Assembly: GCF_008802355.1 (NCBI RefSeq)
Contig: NZ_VZRA01000001.1
Span: 442,980-506,979, forward strand
From: Oryzomonas sagensis
Lineage (GTDB): Bacteria > Desulfobacterota > Desulfuromonadia > Geobacterales > Pseudopelobacteraceae
Length of the DNA: 64,000 nt
Reading direction: 5' to 3'
A program made the translations under genes and the position numbers. This document shows positions 61,595 through 64,000 of the stretch, one piece after another. Every line of letters begins with the position of its first letter. The first letter of the stretch is position 1. The notes below the pieces were generated by a model. It did not search any database, was not told the DNA's origin, and saw only the letters and a program-made list of their open reading frames with translations.

Positions 61595-63037
61595 CTACCT
61601 GGGACGCAAGGCAAAGTAGATGTTGGCGTCGCCGCGCCGCACCAGGAGGGTCAGGGTGCTTCCCGGACGCACCTGCCGGATGGCGCGTTGGTAGTCGGCG
61701 CTGCCGGTAACCCTCATACGGTTGACGGAGACGATCACGTCGCCGCGCCGCATGCCCGCCTCGGCGGCCGTGCCGCCCCGCGCCACGTCGACAACCACCG
61801 CGCCGTCACCTTCCTCGGAGTCGTCCACCGTAAGGCCGAGCTGATCGCCCCGCCCCTGGGGCTCGCCGCCCGCTCCGCGGCGCTGTTTCGACGCTGTGTC
61901 GGAACTGGTCAGGGTCATGGTCACCTCCCGCGGCGTGCCGTCCCGGAAGATCGTCACCTTGACCGGCTTGCCGATCCCGGCCTCGCCCACCAGGCGCTGC
62001 AGGTGCGACGGGTCCTTCACGTCGGTGCCGTTAAAGGCGATGATCACGTCTCCCTGGCGAATGCCGGCCCTCTCCGCCGGGCTCCCCTTCATGATGTCGT
62101 TGATCAGAGCCCCCTTGGTCTGCTTCAGGCCGAAGGACCTGGCCAGTTCTTCCGTGACCGGCTGGATCGTCACCCCCATCCAGCCGCGGCTCACATTCCC
62201 CTTCCGGATGAGCTGGCTGAAGATCGGCTTGGCCATGTTCGCGGGGATGGCAAAACCGATGCCCTGGCCGGCGGCTACGATGGCGGTGTTGATGCCGATG
62301 ACCTCGCCGTAGATGTTGAGCAGGGGGCCGCCTGAATTGCCCGGGTTGATGGATGCGTCGGTCTGAATGAAGTTCTCGTAGGTTTCGATGCCCACGTTGG
62401 AGCGGCCGGTAGCCGAGATGACGCCGACCGTCATGGTCCGGTCCAGGCCGAAGGGGTTGCCGATGGCGATGGCCCACTGGCCGACCTCAAGCTTGTCCGA
62501 ATCGCCCAGAACCGCGGTCGGCAGGTCCGTGGCGTTGATCTTGATCACGGCTATATCGGTCTTCTGGTCGCCGCCTACGACCTTCGCATCGTAGACTTTG
62601 TCGTTGGAGAGCTTGACCTGGACCGTCTCGGCATCGCGCACCACATGGTCATTGGTCACGATGTAGCCGTCCTTGCTGATGATGAACCCCGAGCCAAGGC
62701 TCTTGTCGCGGCGGTACTGGGGTTGCCCGTCCCCTCCGAAAAAGTCCTCGAAAAAGGGCGACATTTCAAAGAACGGCTGCATCATCTTCTTCTTGCTGAT
62801 GGTGGATATGTTGACGACGCAGGGGGTGACCTTCTTGGCCACCGTGCTGAAGGCCTTCTGGGTGGAGAGGATGTCGGAGGGCACATCCTTGACCGGCGCC
62901 TCCGCCTCGCCCGCCTTGCGTTTCGATTCGAGAAACAGGGGTGAATCGCTTTTGCCGCTGCAGGCCGCCAGGCCGCCGAGCAGCAGCGCGCAGATGACGG
63001 CGAACAGCAGTACATGGGAATAGGTTTTAAATTTCAT
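61595..63037 (-). CDS. DegP/HtrA-type serine protease, lipoprotein
   Basis: 480 residues. The signal peptide ends in a lipobox, LAAC, with Cys26, so it is probably lipid-anchored in the periplasm. The protease triad is His131 (TNDHVV), Asp161 (KTDIAVIKI) and Ser235 (GNSGGPLL). Two PDZ domains follow (about 280-370 and 390-478). It acts as a protease and chaperone on misfolded envelope proteins. Most DegP proteins are soluble; a lipidated form suggests membrane placement. The ribosome site is weak. An XRE-cupin regulator is divergent upstream. Confidence 0.95.
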   Translation of the reverse strand: MKFKTYSHVLLFAVICALLLGGLAACSGKSDSPLFLESKRKAGEAEAPVKDVPSDILSTQKAFSTVAKKVTPCVVNISTISKKKMMQPFFEMSPFFEDFFGGDGQPQYRRDKSLGSGFIISKDGYIVTNDHVVRDAETVQVKLSNDKVYDAKVVGGDQKTDIAVIKINATDLPTAVLGDSDKLEVGQWAIAIGNPFGLDRTMTVGVISATGRSNVGIETYENFIQTDASINPGNSGGPLLNIYGEVIGINTAIVAAGQGIGFAIPANMAKPIFSQLIRKGNVSRGWMGVTIQPVTEELARSFGLKQTKGALINDIMKGSPAERAGIRQGDVIIAFNGTDVKDPSHLQRLVGEAGIGKPVKVTIFRDGTPREVTMTLTSSDTASKQRRGAGGEPQGRGDQLGLTVDDSEEGDGAVVVDVARGGTAAEAGMRRGDVIVSVNRMRVTGSADYQRAIRQVRPGSTLTLLVRRGDANIYFALRPR

Positions 63038-63232
63038 AGGGTTCTCGTATGCACTCCCCTCATTGGATTCGGCTCGGAAACTATTGATTCAAGTATAAGT
63101 CGGATGTCAACGGAATTCAAGGGCGGCAGGCGGGAACCGCCGCATGTTCTACCTGATATAATAATGTTATTGTAAACAGTATCCATTTTGTGTAAAAATA
63201 ATTTCATACACCCGAAACATTCGGAGGGGCAT

Positions 63233-63835
63233 ATGACCGACATCAAGGCGCAGATCAAAGAATTCCGCATCGGCCAGAAGATCAGGGGGCTCCGCCAGCA
63301 GAAGCGGTTGACCCTCCAGGAACTGTCCGACCTGACAACCCTTTCCAAGCCGCTCCTGTCGCAGATCGAGAACGAGCAGGTCGTTCCCCCTCTGGCAACG
63401 CTGCTCAAGATCGCCAAGGGGTTGAAGGTCGGCATCCATTTTTTCTTCGAGGACGAGAGCAACCGGCAGCGATACGTCATGACCAAACGGGAGGCGCTCC
63501 CGGGGTTCGAAGCGGTTCAGCGGCCGATCATCAACGACGTTTCACGCCCCTATGTCTACCATTCCCTGGCCCAGGGGATGCGGCACAAGCACATGGAACC
63601 GTTTTTGGTGGAGTTCGACGCCTGTTCCTGGGATGAGCGGCTTTTCTTCAAGCACGAGGGGGATGAGGAGTTTCTCTACATCGTCGCCGGGGAACTGGAT
63701 CTCCACTACAACAACGAGGTCATCCGCCTGCGCGCCGGCGACAGCATCTATTACGACTCCAGCCAGCCCCATGGCTGGGTTGCCGTGGGCGAAGAAAAGG
63801 CCAAGGCGGTGGCGGTGCTGTACACGAAGGATTGA
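63233..63835 (+). CDS. XRE helix-turn-helix regulator with cupin domain
   Basis: 200 residues from ATG 63233, with CGGAGGGG upstream. The helix-turn-helix (about 14-70) is LRQQKRLTLQELSDLTTLSKPLLSQIENE, and the cupin domain (about 105-198) has FFKHEGDEEFLYIVAGEL and DSIYYDSSQPHGWV with His ligands. Such proteins control small operons in response to a bound metabolite. The nearest target is unclear; the divergent DegP-type gene is close. The gene starts after a 195-bp AT-rich gap. Confidence 0.93.
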   Translation: MTDIKAQIKEFRIGQKIRGLRQQKRLTLQELSDLTTLSKPLLSQIENEQVVPPLATLLKIAKGLKVGIHFFFEDESNRQRYVMTKREALPGFEAVQRPIINDVSRPYVYHSLAQGMRHKHMEPFLVEFDACSWDERLFFKHEGDEEFLYIVAGELDLHYNNEVIRLRAGDSIYYDSSQPHGWVAVGEEKAKAVAVLYTKD

Positions 63836-63857
63836 TGCGGGTACGGAATGGGGGGCC

Positions 63858-64000
63858 TCAACGAGCGTTTCCCGCCGCTCCCTCGTCGTCAGCCGACCGC
63901 CCCTTCACGAACGCGCTCTGCGTACCCGGCGGCAACGCACCTCCTGCCGCGCTCCGGTTGCAGATCAGCATCTTTTTGCCCTTGGTCCCCAAGACGACGG
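63858..64000 (-). CDS. C-terminus of an unidentified protein
   Basis: The minus strand has an open frame entering from beyond the window and ending at TGA 63860-63858, about 46 residues: starts VVLGTKGKKMLICNRS, ends in EGAAGNAR. The reading frame is uninterrupted and GC-rich. No domain is recognised in this piece, so the product cannot be named. Confidence 0.5.
   Translation of the reverse strand, partial: VVLGTKGKKMLICNRSAAGGALPPGTQSAFVKGRSADDEGAAGNAR

Overview
The window looks like chromosomal DNA from a GC-rich, mostly anaerobic Gram-negative bacterium of the Geobacter lineage (Desulfuromonadota). The pointers are a single-chain pyruvate:ferredoxin oxidoreductase (nifJ), the futalosine menaquinone gene mqnE, CstA, a GAF histidine kinase with a Cys-rich head, a GH57/NDP-sugar/GalT carbohydrate group, and several families of palindromic intergenic repeats. 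The genus is an inference; no rRNA or tRNA gene is visible.

Layout. 1-4.2 kb: end of a surface-polysaccharide cluster (lipid-linked sugar transferase, WbpM/CapD-like dehydratase, Wzi-like outer-membrane protein). 4.3-12.5 kb: gyrA, a HEAT-repeat protein, gpsA, ispF, mqnE and a CheR-like methyltransferase. 12.5-19.6 kb: on the minus strand an ECF sigma/membrane regulator/periplasmic protein module, a fabH-type synthase, a small membrane protein and an inositol-phosphatase-family enzyme; on the plus strand yggT-divIVA-DUF167 and slyD; then a minus-strand zinc-ribbon/DUF3426 protein. 19.8-25.5 kb: an OmpA-family protein with thrombospondin type-3 repeats, cysS, and a histidine kinase/response regulator pair. 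25.6-34.7 kb: NDP-sugar synthase/phosphomannomutase-like fusion, GH57 glycosidase, GalT-like nucleotidyltransferase, cstA and a DUF2400 protein. 35.1-38.1 kb: a large exported RCC1-propeller/Ig-like protein. 38.4-51.2 kb (minus strand): a HhH-GPD glycosylase, an epimerase, nifJ, the recR/ybaB/dnaX/SRP RNA group, an RlpA-like protein, an SDR protein, recD and a YqaA-like membrane protein.

The most unusual region is 51.3-56 kb. A WYL-family regulator precedes a 1031-residue protein that joins an N-terminal HD phosphohydrolase domain to a GHKL (HSP90/MORC-type) ATPase and a long unassigned C-terminal half. The gene is clearly more AT-rich than its surroundings, has a perfect palindrome beside its start codon, and is followed by AT-rich DNA with no convincing gene. 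I read it as a horizontally acquired conflict or anti-phage module, possibly controlled by the WYL protein; that is inference. After it come a MidA-like methyltransferase, a HAD phosphatase, a rubrerythrin-like protein, a chemoreceptor, an RluD-type pseudouridine synthase, a DegP/HtrA lipoprotein protease and an XRE-cupin regulator.

Other points: two copies of a ~200-bp element with terminal inverted repeats, three more intergenic palindromes, a promoter-plus-hairpin segment between ybaB and recR that may encode a small RNA or a 21-residue peptide, an SRP RNA closed by a 25-bp perfect stem, and a diguanylate-cyclase tail fused in frame ahead of an isolated recD.
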